Shown: positions 45,048 to 53,104, counted from the first letter of the stretch. The stretch is DNA of 64,000 nt from Teichococcus oryzae (GCF_008386565.1 NZ_VUKA01000001.1:806001-870000); one strand, 5' to 3'. Numbers and translations are program-made. The notes: generated by a model not told the origin, from the letters alone.

Positions 45048-45820
45048 GGGCGTCGCGCATCCTGCTCTGGACCTTTGGCGCGCTGGCCATCCTGTTCCTG
45101 ATGGCGCCGGTGCTGGCGGTGCTGCCGCTGTCCTTTTCCTCGGGCTCCTTCCTGTTCTATCCGCTGCCGGGGCTTTCGCTGCGCTGGTACGCGGATTTCT
45201 GGACATCCGATTTCTGGCTGCCGGCGCTGTGGAACAGCCTGAAGGTGGGGACGGGGGCGGCGCTGGTGGCGGGCAGCCTCGGCACGCTGGCCGCCTTTGG
45301 CCTGTGGCGCGCCGAGTTTCCCGGCAAGAGCCTGGTGATGGCGGTGCTGCTGGCGCCGATGGTGGTGCCGGGCATCATCGTTGCCGTGGCGCTGCTTCTG
45401 GTGTTCGGCCCGCTCGGCCTCACCAACAGCTTCACCGGCCTGATCCTGGCGCATGCGGCTCTGGGCGCGCCCTTCGTGGTGGTCACGGTGCTGGCGGCCT
45501 TGCAGCAATTCGATGCGGTGCAGCTGCGCGCCGCGGCATCCTGCGGCGCCTCGCCCATCCGCGCCTTCCTGCGCGTCTGCCTGCCGCAGATCCTGCCGGG
45601 CGTGGCGGCGGGGGCGGTGTTCGCCTTCGCCACCTCGCTCGACGAGGTTGCGGTGGCGCTGTTCATCAGCGGCCCGGCGCAGCGCACCCTGCCGCGGCAG
45701 ATGTTCTCCGGGCTGAACGATTCGATCAGCCTGACCATCATGGCGGCGGCGATGGTGCTGGTGCTGCTGTCGGGGCTGCTGCTGCTCGCCGTGACGCTTC
45801 TGCGTCGCCGGAGCCCGTGA
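45044..45820 (+). CDS. ABC transporter permease (PotC-like)
   Basis: The second permease, 258 residues with six helices. It shows the PotC-type N-terminus (APVLAVLPLSFSSGSFLFYPLPGLSLRWYADF) and an EAA loop (AAASCGASPIRAFLRVCLPQILPG). It pairs with the preceding permease through a 4-bp overlap. With the substrate-binding protein it forms an importer that still needs an ATPase, most simply the PotA-like protein at 33846-34937. tRNA-Leu follows 39 bp downstream. Confidence 0.9.
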   Translation: MRASRILLWTFGALAILFLMAPVLAVLPLSFSSGSFLFYPLPGLSLRWYADFWTSDFWLPALWNSLKVGTGAALVAGSLGTLAAFGLWRAEFPGKSLVMAVLLAPMVVPGIIVAVALLLVFGPLGLTNSFTGLILAHAALGAPFVVVTVLAALQQFDAVQLRAAASCGASPIRAFLRVCLPQILPGVAAGAVFAFATSLDEVAVALFISGPAQRTLPRQMFSGLNDSISLTIMAAAMVLVLLSGLLLLAVTLLRRRSP

Positions 45821-45859
45821 CACGGGCGCGCTTCTGTGCCAAAAGCAGCGCGCCTCACT

Positions 45860-45945
45860 GCGGGTGTGGCGGAATGGTAGACGCGACGGACTCAAAATCC
45901 GTTTCTGGCAACAGAGTGTCGGTTCGAGTCCGACCACCCGCACCA
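45860..45945 (+). tRNA. tRNA-Leu (anticodon CAA)
   Basis: The cloverleaf is complete. The acceptor stem GCGGGTG/CACCCGC is followed by discriminator A and encoded CCA. The anticodon stem ACGGA/TCCGT has loop CTCAAAA, giving anticodon CAA (reads UUG). There is a long class II variable arm and a T arm GTCGG-TTCGAGT-CCGAC. The 86-nt length fits tRNA-Leu. The 3' half is overlapped on the other strand by the end of a GNAT reading frame. Confidence 0.97.
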
Positions 45946-46437
45946 CCCGGCACCATCCCCGAACAGCATCAGCACCGCCGGCCCCTCGGGCGCCGCGACC
46001 ACGGTATCGCCGCGGAAGCCGGCGCACGCGCAGGCGCGCCTCGCCTGTTCATTGGCGGGATCGGGATCGATGGCCACCAGCGGCGCGCCATCCTTCAATA
46101 GTTTCCGTGCCAGGACGCGCAGGAAGCCGGCGCCATGGCCCCGGCCGAGCAGCGCGGGCTCGCCGATGAAGCAGTCGATGGCCATCGTGCCCTGCGGCAA
46201 TGCCGCGAGATGAGGCGCGCCCCAGCCATGCACCTCATAGGCCTGCGCATAGGCGAAGGGATCGCCGCGCAGCGAGACGATCCATTGCCGCATCAGCGTT
46301 TCGTCGAGATCCGCGGCGATCAGCGCCAGTTGCTCGGCCGGGTCGCCCCACCAGCGCCTCACCTGCGGCGCATGCAGCCATCGCGCCAGCAGGGGCAGAT
46401 CGCGCCGGGCGCAGTTGCGGAAGCGATAAGGGTTCAT
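45892..46437 (-). CDS. GNAT-family N-acetyltransferase, AAC(6')/IucB-like
   Basis: A 181-residue acetyltransferase with the Acetyltransf_8-type pattern: YRFRNCARRDLPLLARWLHAPQVRRWWG at the start, GTMAIDCFIGEPALLGRGHGAGFLRVLARKL containing the acetyl-CoA loop, and VAIDPDPANEQARRACACAGF. Relatives include aminoglycoside 6'-acetyltransferases and siderophore lysine N-acetyltransferases; the substrate is unknown, so resistance should not be claimed. The last 17 residues and the TGA lie antisense to tRNA-Leu, and the TGA is read from the anticodon loop. The natural C-terminus may therefore have been replaced. Confidence 0.78.
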   Translation of the reverse strand: MNPYRFRNCARRDLPLLARWLHAPQVRRWWGDPAEQLALIAADLDETLMRQWIVSLRGDPFAYAQAYEVHGWGAPHLAALPQGTMAIDCFIGEPALLGRGHGAGFLRVLARKLLKDGAPLVAIDPDPANEQARRACACAGFRGDTVVAAPEGPAVLMLFGDGAGWCGWSDSNRHSVARNGF

Positions 46438-46556
46438 GCGCGCCCTCCCGGAGCGGATCGCGGCCCGTCCAGGCCGCGAAAGCCATTCGGGATGGATCGC
46501 TGAGCGGGCCATCCATCCCGCCATGGCCGGAACCAGGACACCCGGTGCGCCGGCAT

Positions 46557-46584
46557 GGCGGCAGGCGCGTTTCCACCTGCCGCC
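46557..46584 (-). terminator. Hairpin after the MotB-like gene
   Basis: GGCGGCAGG and CCTGCCGCC form a 9-bp stem with a 10-nt loop, 7 bp beyond the stop of the minus-strand gene. No T-run. The rest of the 46438-46590 gap shows nothing I can support. Confidence 0.45.
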
Positions 46585-46590
46585 GCGGTG

Positions 46591-47961
46591 TCAGCGATCG
46601 GTCAGGCGCAGCTCGATGCGGCGGTTGCGGGCATAAGCCTCAGGCGAGTCGCCCGCATCCAGCGGCTGGTTGTCGCCGAAGGCGGCCGCCGCGACGTGGT
46701 TGGCGGGCAGCCCTTCGCCGATCAGGAACTGGCCCACCGCGATGGCCCGCGCCGCCGACAATTCCCAGTTAGAGGCGTAGCGCCCACCCGGCCGGATCGG
46801 GTTGCGGTCGGCATGGCCATCGACGCGCAGGATCCAGGGCAGGTCGGGCGGGAATTGCTGACTGACCTCCTTCAGCACGGCGGCCAAGCTGCGCAGCTGC
46901 GCGCGCCCGGCATCCGATAGGTCGGCGCCGCCCACGGGGAACAGCACCTCGCCCTGGAACACGAAGCGGTCGCCGACGACGCGGATCTCCGGCCGCTCGC
47001 CCAGCACGTCGCGCAGGCGCCCGAAGAAGTCGGAACGGTAGCGCTGCAGCTCCTCGACCCGCGCGGCGAGGGCGGCGTTCAGCCGCTGTCCCAAGGCCGT
47101 GATCTGCGCGTCCTTGTCGCGTCCGGCATCTTCCTCGGCCTCCAGCAGCCCGGCGATGCGCGACAGCTCGGCCCGCAACTCGGAAAGCTGCCGGTTGAGC
47201 AGGGCGACCTGCGCGCGGGCGCTGTCCGCGAGCCGCGCCTGCTCGGCGGCACCGGCCTCGGCCTGCTGGCGGGAACGGTTCTCGCCCTCGGCCCGGGCCA
47301 GGGCCTCTGCGGCACGGCGCTCCAGCTCGTCGCGGAGCGCGGTCAGGGCGCGGATCTGGTCGGCGAGGCGGGACAACTCGCGTGCCTGCTCGGCATTGCC
47401 GGCGCGCTCGGCCTGCAATTGCTGCCGCGCCTCGGTCAGCTCGCGCACCGTTTGCGCGTTGCCGCCACCCAGCGATTCCGCCCGCGCCTGCGCCTGGGCC
47501 AGCCTTTCCTCCAGGCTGGCGATGCGGGCGTTGGCGCTGCCCGCTGACAGTTCCAGGTCGGACAGGCGGGCCTGCAGGCGGTCGCGTTCCTCGTTCAGCC
47601 GGTCCCGCTCGGCGGCCTGCCGGTCGCGCTCCTCGCGCAGGGTGCCAGCCTGGGCCTGGGCGGCTTCGCGCGCGGCGGTGGCCAGGCGCAGCTCCTCGCT
47701 CAGTCGGGCGACGCTGGCGCGCAGCTCGCCGCCTTGGCCTCGTTCCAGCGCAAGCAGGTCGGTCAGCTCCGCCACCTGCCGGTCGAGCCGGTCCAGCGCC
47801 TGGTCGCGGGAGGACAGGGTGACGGACAGGAAGCCCTGCGCCAGCACGAAAACCAGCAGCACGAAGATGATGACCATCAGCAGCGTGGACAACGCGTCCA
47901 CATAGCCGGGCCAGGCATTGGGCGCCTCCTGGGCGCCGCGGCGGCGGCGGCCGAGCGCCAT
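46591..47961 (-). CDS. MotB/OmpA-type peptidoglycan-binding membrane protein with long coiled coil
   Basis: A 456-residue protein with one N-terminal transmembrane helix (about 20-45; PGYVDALSTLLMVIIFVLLVFVLAQGF). The Asp in this helix is in the place of the MotB proton-carrying Asp. A coiled coil of roughly 260 residues rich in Ala/Glu/Arg/Gln follows, then a C-terminal OmpA-like domain (LRVDGHADRNPIRPGGRYASNWELSAARAIAVGQFL). With the MotA/ExbB-like protein upstream it should form a proton-driven stator-like complex anchored in peptidoglycan. No flagellar or Tol genes are near. Confidence 0.82.
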   Translation of the reverse strand: MALGRRRRGAQEAPNAWPGYVDALSTLLMVIIFVLLVFVLAQGFLSVTLSSRDQALDRLDRQVAELTDLLALERGQGGELRASVARLSEELRLATAAREAAQAQAGTLREERDRQAAERDRLNEERDRLQARLSDLELSAGSANARIASLEERLAQAQARAESLGGGNAQTVRELTEARQQLQAERAGNAEQARELSRLADQIRALTALRDELERRAAEALARAEGENRSRQQAEAGAAEQARLADSARAQVALLNRQLSELRAELSRIAGLLEAEEDAGRDKDAQITALGQRLNAALAARVEELQRYRSDFFGRLRDVLGERPEIRVVGDRFVFQGEVLFPVGGADLSDAGRAQLRSLAAVLKEVSQQFPPDLPWILRVDGHADRNPIRPGGRYASNWELSAARAIAVGQFLIGEGLPANHVAAAAFGDNQPLDAGDSPEAYARNRRIELRLTDR

Positions 47962-47993
47962 GGCTCAGCCTTTCCCGTTCATGGCGGGCCGCA

Positions 47994-49160
47994 TCACGGG
48001 TTCTCCTCGGCGAGCGCCGCGATGGTGCGGGCCAGGATCTTGATCTCGCTGCGGATCTCGGCAGTGGACTGGGCGCGGCCATGCGCCAGGTCCTCGCACA
48101 GCCGGGCCATGTAGACTTCCAGGTTGCGCAGATGCGTGCGCGACGCCTCGTCCAGCGCGCCATGGGCCTGGATATGACCCTGCGCCTCGGCCAGCCTTTG
48201 CAGCGCGGGCACGAGGCCGGACTGATTCTCGGCGAAGCGCTGCATCTGCAATTGCTGGGCGCGCATCTGGTCCGCCATGGCGGAAAGGCGGTCATTCAGG
48301 CTGTTCAGGGCCTGGGTGGTGTTGGCGCGGCCTTCCTCGCCACGCGCCAGGATGGATTGCAGCTTGTCCAGGTTCTCCGCCGTCTGCTCCAGCAGGGCCT
48401 GCACATAGGCGGGCACCGAGCCGGCGAGGTCGCCATCGCCGCCGATGGCGCCGCTGGACAGGCGGGTGACGCCGGCCAGCCATTCCTCCAGCTCGTTGTA
48501 GAAGCGGCCCTGCGCCTGCCCGGCGGTCAGGTCCATGAATCCCAGGATCAGCGCGCCGGCGAGGCCGAGCATGGAGGAGGAGAACGCGATCCCCATGCCG
48601 CCCAGCGGCTGCGCCAGCCCGGATTTCAGCTGGTTGAACAGCTGGTTCAGGTCGCCGGAGCCGACGGACATGGTGTTGATCACCTCGGCCACCGAGCCGA
48701 TGGTCAGGATCAGGCCCCAGAAGGTGCCGAGCAGCCCGAGGAAGATCGACAGCCCCGTCATGTAGCGCGACAATTCGCGCCCTTCGTCCAGCCGCGAGCC
48801 GATGCCATCCAGCACGGACCGCATGGCGATGGCGGACAGGGCGAGGCGGTCGCCACGCCGCGTCGCGAACATGGAGGCCATCGGCGCCAGCAGTTTCGGC
48901 GGCGGGCGGGTGCTGGCGCCGGCGCGCGGGCCGCGGAAGCCTTCCAGCCATTCCACCTCGCGCTTCAGCCCCATCACCTGGCGGATGTTCCAGGCGATGC
49001 CGAGCAGCAGCACGGCAACGATGACGCCGTTCAGGATCGGGTTGGCGGCGAAGGCGCGGATCAGCTCCTGCGACAGCACCGCCACCAGGAGCAGCACGGC
49101 GGCCAGGAACAGCACCATGCGCATGAGAAAATGATTGGGGCGGGTCATGCGCTGGCTCAT
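47994..49160 (-). CDS. MotA/TolQ/ExbB-type proton channel protein
   Basis: A 388-residue inner-membrane protein. Two helices near the N-terminus (about 13-33 and 41-60) and two in the middle surround the conserved LSIFLGLLGTFWGLILTIGSV and GGMGIAFSSSMLGLAGALILGFMDL segments of the MotA/TolQ/ExbB family. The C-terminal 150 residues are a long cytoplasmic helical tail. It begins before the MotB-like gene (32-bp gap), giving a channel plus stator pair. Met5 at 49148 is an alternative start. The start overlaps the upstream secreted protein gene (ATGA). Confidence 0.83.
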   Translation of the reverse strand: MSQRMTRPNHFLMRMVLFLAAVLLLVAVLSQELIRAFAANPILNGVIVAVLLLGIAWNIRQVMGLKREVEWLEGFRGPRAGASTRPPPKLLAPMASMFATRRGDRLALSAIAMRSVLDGIGSRLDEGRELSRYMTGLSIFLGLLGTFWGLILTIGSVAEVINTMSVGSGDLNQLFNQLKSGLAQPLGGMGIAFSSSMLGLAGALILGFMDLTAGQAQGRFYNELEEWLAGVTRLSSGAIGGDGDLAGSVPAYVQALLEQTAENLDKLQSILARGEEGRANTTQALNSLNDRLSAMADQMRAQQLQMQRFAENQSGLVPALQRLAEAQGHIQAHGALDEASRTHLRNLEVYMARLCEDLAHGRAQSTAEIRSEIKILARTIAALAEENP

Positions 49161-49720
49161 GGTTGGCGGGCGCCGGACTGGCGCTCCCGCTGTTGGTTGT
49201 CACCTCGCCGGCCCTGGCCGGGCGGCAGCAACTCGATGGCATCGCGCGCCTCGGCGGTGCGGCCCAGCGGCCGGACATCGATGCGCGTGCCGTCGAGCCC
49301 CGCCTCCTCCAAGACTTGCCGGATGGCGAGGCCGCGGGCCAGCGATTCCCGCCTTGCGACGGAGAGATCATCCTGCGGTTCCGCGACCTGCGCCGTCACG
49401 GTGACGCGCCCGGTGGTGGACTGGGCCAGCCAGCGGGCGATCTCGGCGAGGCTGCCGCGCGCCGCCGCATCCGGACGGCCCCGAGCGAGGGCGCCGGTCA
49501 GCCGCCAGCCGCCGCCGGGCAGCGCTTCCATGCCGCGGGCCAGGCTGATGCCGGGCTGTGGCAGTTGCGTGGCGGGGCGGGGAGGGCGGGTCAGGTCGGG
49601 CGGGCTTGGGGCGGATGGCGCCGGATCGGCCGGCAGCGGCTGCGCCGCAAGCGGCATGGCGCCCGCCAGCAACAACAGGGAAGGAAGCAGGCGACGGGCA
49701 AGGAAAAGGCGAGGCAGCAT
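49157..49720 (-). CDS. Secreted OmpA-like small protein of the MotA/MotB-like operon
   Basis: A 187-residue exported protein with signal peptide (MLPRLFLARRLLPSLLLLAG, then AMPLAAQP), a Pro-rich linker (about 30-60) and a region with OmpA-like secondary pattern (SLAEIARWLAQSTTGRVTVTAQ, then SVARRESLARGLAIRQVLEE and IDVRPLGR). It lacks the usual Asp/Arg peptidoglycan signature, so binding to peptidoglycan is doubtful. It is the first gene of the three-gene operon, overlapping the channel gene by 4 bp. The role is unknown. Confidence 0.72.
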   Translation of the reverse strand: MLPRLFLARRLLPSLLLLAGAMPLAAQPLPADPAPSAPSPPDLTRPPRPATQLPQPGISLARGMEALPGGGWRLTGALARGRPDAAARGSLAEIARWLAQSTTGRVTVTAQVAEPQDDLSVARRESLARGLAIRQVLEEAGLDGTRIDVRPLGRTAEARDAIELLPPGQGRRGDNQQRERQSGARQP

Positions 49721-49823
49721 GGTGGCGCCACCCTAGAGCAGATCGTGCCAGGGCGGAAACGGCAGCGGAAACGGTGGCGGCAATGGCGGCCGGAACAGGT
49801 GCCGGCCGCGTTGGCGCCGCCTG

Positions 49824-50669
49824 TCAGCCCTCGCCGCGGGCGCGGTTCACCAGGGCGATGCCTTCCTGCACCACATCGCGCAGCTTCGGCTGCAGGAAGG
49901 GGTTGCCGGCAACCACATTGCCGCTGGCGTAGGGGTCGCCGCCCTCGGGATCGGTGACATAGCCGCCGGCTTCCTTCACCACGATCAACCCGGCCGCCAT
50001 GTCATACTTGGCAAGGCCCAGCTCCCAATAGCCCTCGTAGCGGCCGGCGGCGGTCCAGGCGAGGTCGAGCGCGGCGGAGCCCATGCGGCGCACGCCGGCC
50101 ACCTGCGGCATCAGCTTGGCGAGGGTGGCCGAGAACTCGGCCTTGCGCTGCACCTTGGCGAAGGGAATGCCGGTGGCGAACACGGCGGACAGCATGTCGC
50201 GCCGGCCGGACACGCGCAGGCGGCGGTCGTTCAGGAAGGCGCCATTGCCCTTCTCCGCCCAGAACAGCTCATCGGAGGCAGGGTTGTAGATGACGCCGGC
50301 CATGATCTCGCTGCTGTTCTCCCCGGTGCGCTTCTCGATGCCGATCGAGACGCACCAGTGCGGGATGCCGTGCAGGAAGTTGGTGGTGCCGTCGAGCGGG
50401 TCGATCACCCAGCGCCATTCCCAGTCGGCGGCGCCGGTTTCGCCCTGCTCCTCGCCATAGAAGGCGAAGTTGGGCCGGGCGCGGCCGAGCTCGGCGCGCA
50501 GGGTTTCCTCGGCGCGGAGATCGGCCTGGGACACGAAATCGCCCGGGCCCTTCATGCTGACCTGCAGCTGCTCCACCTCGCCGAAATCGCGCAACAGGCG
50601 GCGGCCCGCCTTCTGGGCGGCCGCGACAACAACGTTCAGGGCAGGGGAAAGGCGGGCGGAAGGGGCCAC
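49824..50669 (-). CDS. Inositol monophosphatase family protein
   Basis: A 281-residue Mg2+-dependent phosphatase of the FIG superfamily (SuhB/CysQ/histidinol-phosphatase relatives). Metal ligands are seen in FYGEEQGE (Glu), WVIDPLDGTTNFLHG (Asp-x-Leu-Asp) and WELGLAKYDMAAGLIVVKEAGG (Asp). Substrate may be inositol phosphate, fructose-1,6-bisphosphate or histidinol phosphate; this cannot be settled here. The GTG start fits the family N-terminus. It follows efp on the same strand after a terminator. Confidence 0.9.
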   Translation of the reverse strand: MAPSARLSPALNVVVAAAQKAGRRLLRDFGEVEQLQVSMKGPGDFVSQADLRAEETLRAELGRARPNFAFYGEEQGETGAADWEWRWVIDPLDGTTNFLHGIPHWCVSIGIEKRTGENSSEIMAGVIYNPASDELFWAEKGNGAFLNDRRLRVSGRRDMLSAVFATGIPFAKVQRKAEFSATLAKLMPQVAGVRRMGSAALDLAWTAAGRYEGYWELGLAKYDMAAGLIVVKEAGGYVTDPEGGDPYASGNVVAGNPFLQPKLRDVVQEGIALVNRARGEG

Positions 50670-50783
50670 TTCGGGGGGAACTCCGGTGCGGGAGGGGCGG
50701 GCGCCCCGCCGGGGGGGCTTGACCCCGGGGGAGGGCGCGGCCCGGTTCAGGCGTATTGGCCGGGGCGGGGCCCCGGGGTCGGC

Positions 50784-50810
50784 GCGGCACGGCCGGGCTG
50801 GCCGTGCCGC
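50784..50810 (-). terminator. Terminator after efp
   Basis: GCGGCACGGCC and GGCCGTGCCGC form a perfect 11-bp stem with a 5-nt loop, 6 bp beyond the efp stop on the minus strand. There is no clear T-run, but the stem is long and GC-rich. Confidence 0.6.
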
Positions 50811-50816
50811 CGGGCG

Positions 50817-51383
50817 TCAGCCCTTGGCGCGCTCGACGTAGGAGGCGTCCTCGGTCTTCACCACGATCTTCTCGCCGGCGGTGACGAAGGGCGGCACCAT
50901 GGTCTTGACGCCGTTGGACAGCAGGGCCGGCTTGTAGGAGGAGGAGGCGGTCTGCCCCTTCACCACCGGGTCGGCCTCGGCCACTTCCAGCGTCACGGTC
51001 TGCGGCAGCTCCATGGCCACCGGGTCGCCCTCGATCAGCTTGACGGAAACGGTCATGTTCTCCGCCAGGAAGGGCAGGCGGTCGCCGAGGATGGCGCCGG
51101 GAACCATGGTCTGCTCGAAGGTCTCGGGGTCCATCAGCACCAGGTTCTCGCCATCGGCGTAGGAGTAGGTGAACTCCTTGTCCTCGGTCATCAGCCGCTC
51201 GACGGTGTCGGCGGTGCGCCAGCGGTCATCCTTCTTGGTGCCGGTCTTGATGTCGCGCATCTCGACCTGGATGAAGGCGCCACCCTTGCCCGGGGTGATG
51301 ATCTGGATCTTCAGCACCGTCCAGCGCCGGCCCTCATACTCGATGACCTGACCGGGGCGCATCTGGTTGGCCTGCTGCTTCAT
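50817..51383 (-). CDS. efp: Translation elongation factor P
   Basis: EF-P relieves ribosome stalling at consecutive prolines. The 188-residue protein has the three OB-like domains of the family. The tip lysine is K33 in ITPGKGGAFIQVEMRDI, the context modified by EpmA-type beta-lysylation in organisms that have it. The middle domain is rich in acidic residues, and VTLEVAEADPVVKGQTASSSYKPA is the standard third-domain segment. It is transcribed alone, with a terminator behind it. Confidence 0.96.
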   Translation of the reverse strand: MKQQANQMRPGQVIEYEGRRWTVLKIQIITPGKGGAFIQVEMRDIKTGTKKDDRWRTADTVERLMTEDKEFTYSYADGENLVLMDPETFEQTMVPGAILGDRLPFLAENMTVSVKLIEGDPVAMELPQTVTLEVAEADPVVKGQTASSSYKPALLSNGVKTMVPPFVTAGEKIVVKTEDASYVERAKG

Positions 51384-51556
51384 GGGCGGGGCACCTGTCT
51401 TGAGCGGAACGCTTTAAGGAACACGAAAAGGCCGCCGCCCGGCGGGCGGGAGGCGGTCCGGCGGGGCGGTTTAGCGTGCGGCGCAGGACGGAGCAATGGC
51501 AACCGCCCTGCGCCCCGGCCGGAAGGCCGCGCCAGGAACATGCCCTTTCGACCGCC

Positions 51557-52852
51557 TTACTGAGCGACCCGCCCGAACAAGGCGGTCAGCAGCATGAACA
51601 GCGCGCCCCCCGCCAGGAAGCCCACCAGGGTGCCGTTCACGCGGACATATTGCAGGTCCCGCCCGACCCGCAGCTCGATCTTGTCCACCACCGTGGCGGT
51701 GTCCCAGCGCGCCACCACCCCGGCAATGAACTCGGCGATCTGCGCCTGGGCTGAAGGCAGGGCGCTTCGCAGCATCCGCTCGACCCCGGCATTCAGCCGC
51801 GCCCGCGCCGCCTCGTCCTCGCTCAGCCAGTTGCCAAGGTTGCCGAACAAGCCGGCGATCAGCATCGCGCCACGCCCGTCCGGCCGCGCCGAATCGGCGG
51901 CCAGGGCGCCCTTCATGCGGTCCCAGACATCCAGCAGCCAGACCGACACGGTGGGGTGCGCCATGGCCTGGCGCAGCGCCTGGCCGATGGCGGCGGCGCG
52001 CTCGGGGTCATTCTCAAGCCGGTCGATCTCGCTGTTCAGCCAGGCCTCGAAGGCGGCGCGAAGCTCGCTGTCGCCCGGCTCGACCTTTTCCAGCTCGGCA
52101 TTGATGCTGGCCAGGATGCGCCGCGCCACCGCGCCGCCCGCCAGCCAGCCGACCAGCGCGCCGCCTTCCGCCCGCACGCGGGTCTGGATGGCGTCGCGCA
52201 GATCGGCTTCCTTGGCGGCCAGCAGCACCTTGATCTGCGCCAGGGCCAGGCCGAACACCGCCTGGTGCTGGCCGCCGGCCATCATGGTGCGCAGCGTGCG
52301 CGCCAGCATGCGGGCCGCGGCAGGCCCCGACACCATGCGCGGCAGCAGCCGCAGCAGCAGCCGGCGGGCGCGGCCATCCTCCAGGGAGGTCAGCAGGCGC
52401 GGCAGCTGCGCCGCCAGCGCCTCCGCCGCCGGGCGGGTGGTGGCCGGGTCGGACAGGACGCGCCGGAGGATGCCGGCGATGTCGATCCGCTGGATCAGCC
52501 GGCTCAGCTCAGCCTCGGTCAACACGTGGTTGCCGACGAAGCGGCCCAGGCCGCGCCCCAGCCGGGCCTTTTGCCGCGGAATGATCGCCGTGTGTGGAAT
52601 GGGCACGCCGAGCGGATGGCGGAACAGCGCCGTCACCGCGAACCAGTCGGCGAGGCCGCCCACAAGCCCGGCCTTGGCCGAGGCCTGCAGCACATCGGTC
52701 CAGTAGCCGGGCGGCAGGGCATAGCTGCCCAGCATCAGCGCGGCCATGACGACCAGCAGGCCAGTGGCGAAATGGCGGTGGCGCCGCAGGTTGCGGCGCA
52801 GCTCGGCCTCCGGATCGGGGAAGGGGGCGGTCGGAGCGGTGGGAGGTGTCAT
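51557..52852 (-). CDS. DUF445 family inner-membrane protein
   Basis: A 431-residue protein with DUF445 hallmarks. An N-terminal helix is followed by AKAGLVGGLADWFAVTALFRHPLGVPIPHTAIIPRQKARLG and GLGRFVGNHVLTEAEL, then a long helical domain, and a C-terminal hydrophobic helix (LVGFLAGGALFMLLTALFGR). The function of the family is unknown. Start at 52852 (MTPPTAPTAPF) is 9 nt after GGCGGGG; an ATG at 52861 is also possible. Extension further upstream would run across the Zur-type site and is rejected. It is divergent from the zinc importer operon. Confidence 0.83.
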   Translation of the reverse strand: MTPPTAPTAPFPDPEAELRRNLRRHRHFATGLLVVMAALMLGSYALPPGYWTDVLQASAKAGLVGGLADWFAVTALFRHPLGVPIPHTAIIPRQKARLGRGLGRFVGNHVLTEAELSRLIQRIDIAGILRRVLSDPATTRPAAEALAAQLPRLLTSLEDGRARRLLLRLLPRMVSGPAAARMLARTLRTMMAGGQHQAVFGLALAQIKVLLAAKEADLRDAIQTRVRAEGGALVGWLAGGAVARRILASINAELEKVEPGDSELRAAFEAWLNSEIDRLENDPERAAAIGQALRQAMAHPTVSVWLLDVWDRMKGALAADSARPDGRGAMLIAGLFGNLGNWLSEDEAARARLNAGVERMLRSALPSAQAQIAEFIAGVVARWDTATVVDKIELRVGRDLQYVRVNGTLVGFLAGGALFMLLTALFGRVAQ

Positions 52853-52954
52853 GCCATGCATCCCCGCCAAGGTAGTGCGCCGCCCCCCGCCCTGGGAGGC
52901 GCGACGGCGAAACAATGCCGTCCGCCAGCAAACCCTTGAGCCACCCGCAAGGTA

Positions 52955-52969
52955 TGTTATTTCATAACA
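52955..52969. promoter_or_regulatory. Zur-type zinc-regulator box
   Basis: TGTTATTTCATAACA is a perfect 6-bp inverted repeat around TTC and agrees with the Zur consensus (GTTATnnnATAAC core). It sits in a conspicuous AT patch of otherwise GC-rich sequence, directly upstream of a 43-codon gene and the znuCB genes. The distance to that gene's ATG is only 3 bp. Confidence 0.85.
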
Positions 52970-52972
52970 ATC

Positions 52973-53104
52973 ATGCATGACCGCCTTTCGCTCCTTTTGG
53001 CCGACCCCCTGGCCTTGTCCGCCGGTGCCGGCGCCCGCCTGATGCTGGCGGCGCTGTTGCTGGCCGTGCTCTGGGGCGGCGTGCTGTGGGCGCTGGCGGC
53101 ATGA
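52973..53104 (+). CDS. 43-residue single-pass membrane peptide upstream of znuC
   Basis: The frame starts 3 bp after the Zur box and encodes 43 residues: a charged N-terminus (MHDRLSLLLADP) and one strong hydrophobic helix (MLAALLLAVLWGGVLWALAA). Its TGA overlaps the znuC ATG (ATGA), which suggests translational coupling and a real gene. No ribosome site fits between the Zur box and the ATG, so translation would be leaderless or start at the internal ATG (Met24, 53042). I recognise no family; it could be an accessory subunit of the importer. Confidence 0.55.
   Translation: MHDRLSLLLADPLALSAGAGARLMLAALLLAVLWGGVLWALAA

Noticed and set aside
45860-45945. tRNA-Leu as an integration site of a genomic island
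   Set aside because: No integrase, no direct repeat of the tRNA 3' end and no mobile genes were seen on either side within the window.
45892-46437. Aminoglycoside resistance gene AAC(6')
   Set aside because: The GNAT fold and Acetyltransf_8-like pattern are shared with siderophore and unknown acetyltransferases. Nothing in the sequence or context identifies an aminoglycoside substrate or a mobile element.
46591-49720. Zorya anti-phage system (ZorA/ZorB-like pair)
   Set aside because: The channel and stator resemble ZorA/ZorB in layout, but no ZorC/D/E effector, helicase or nuclease lies within the flanking genes. A general envelope role is more likely.
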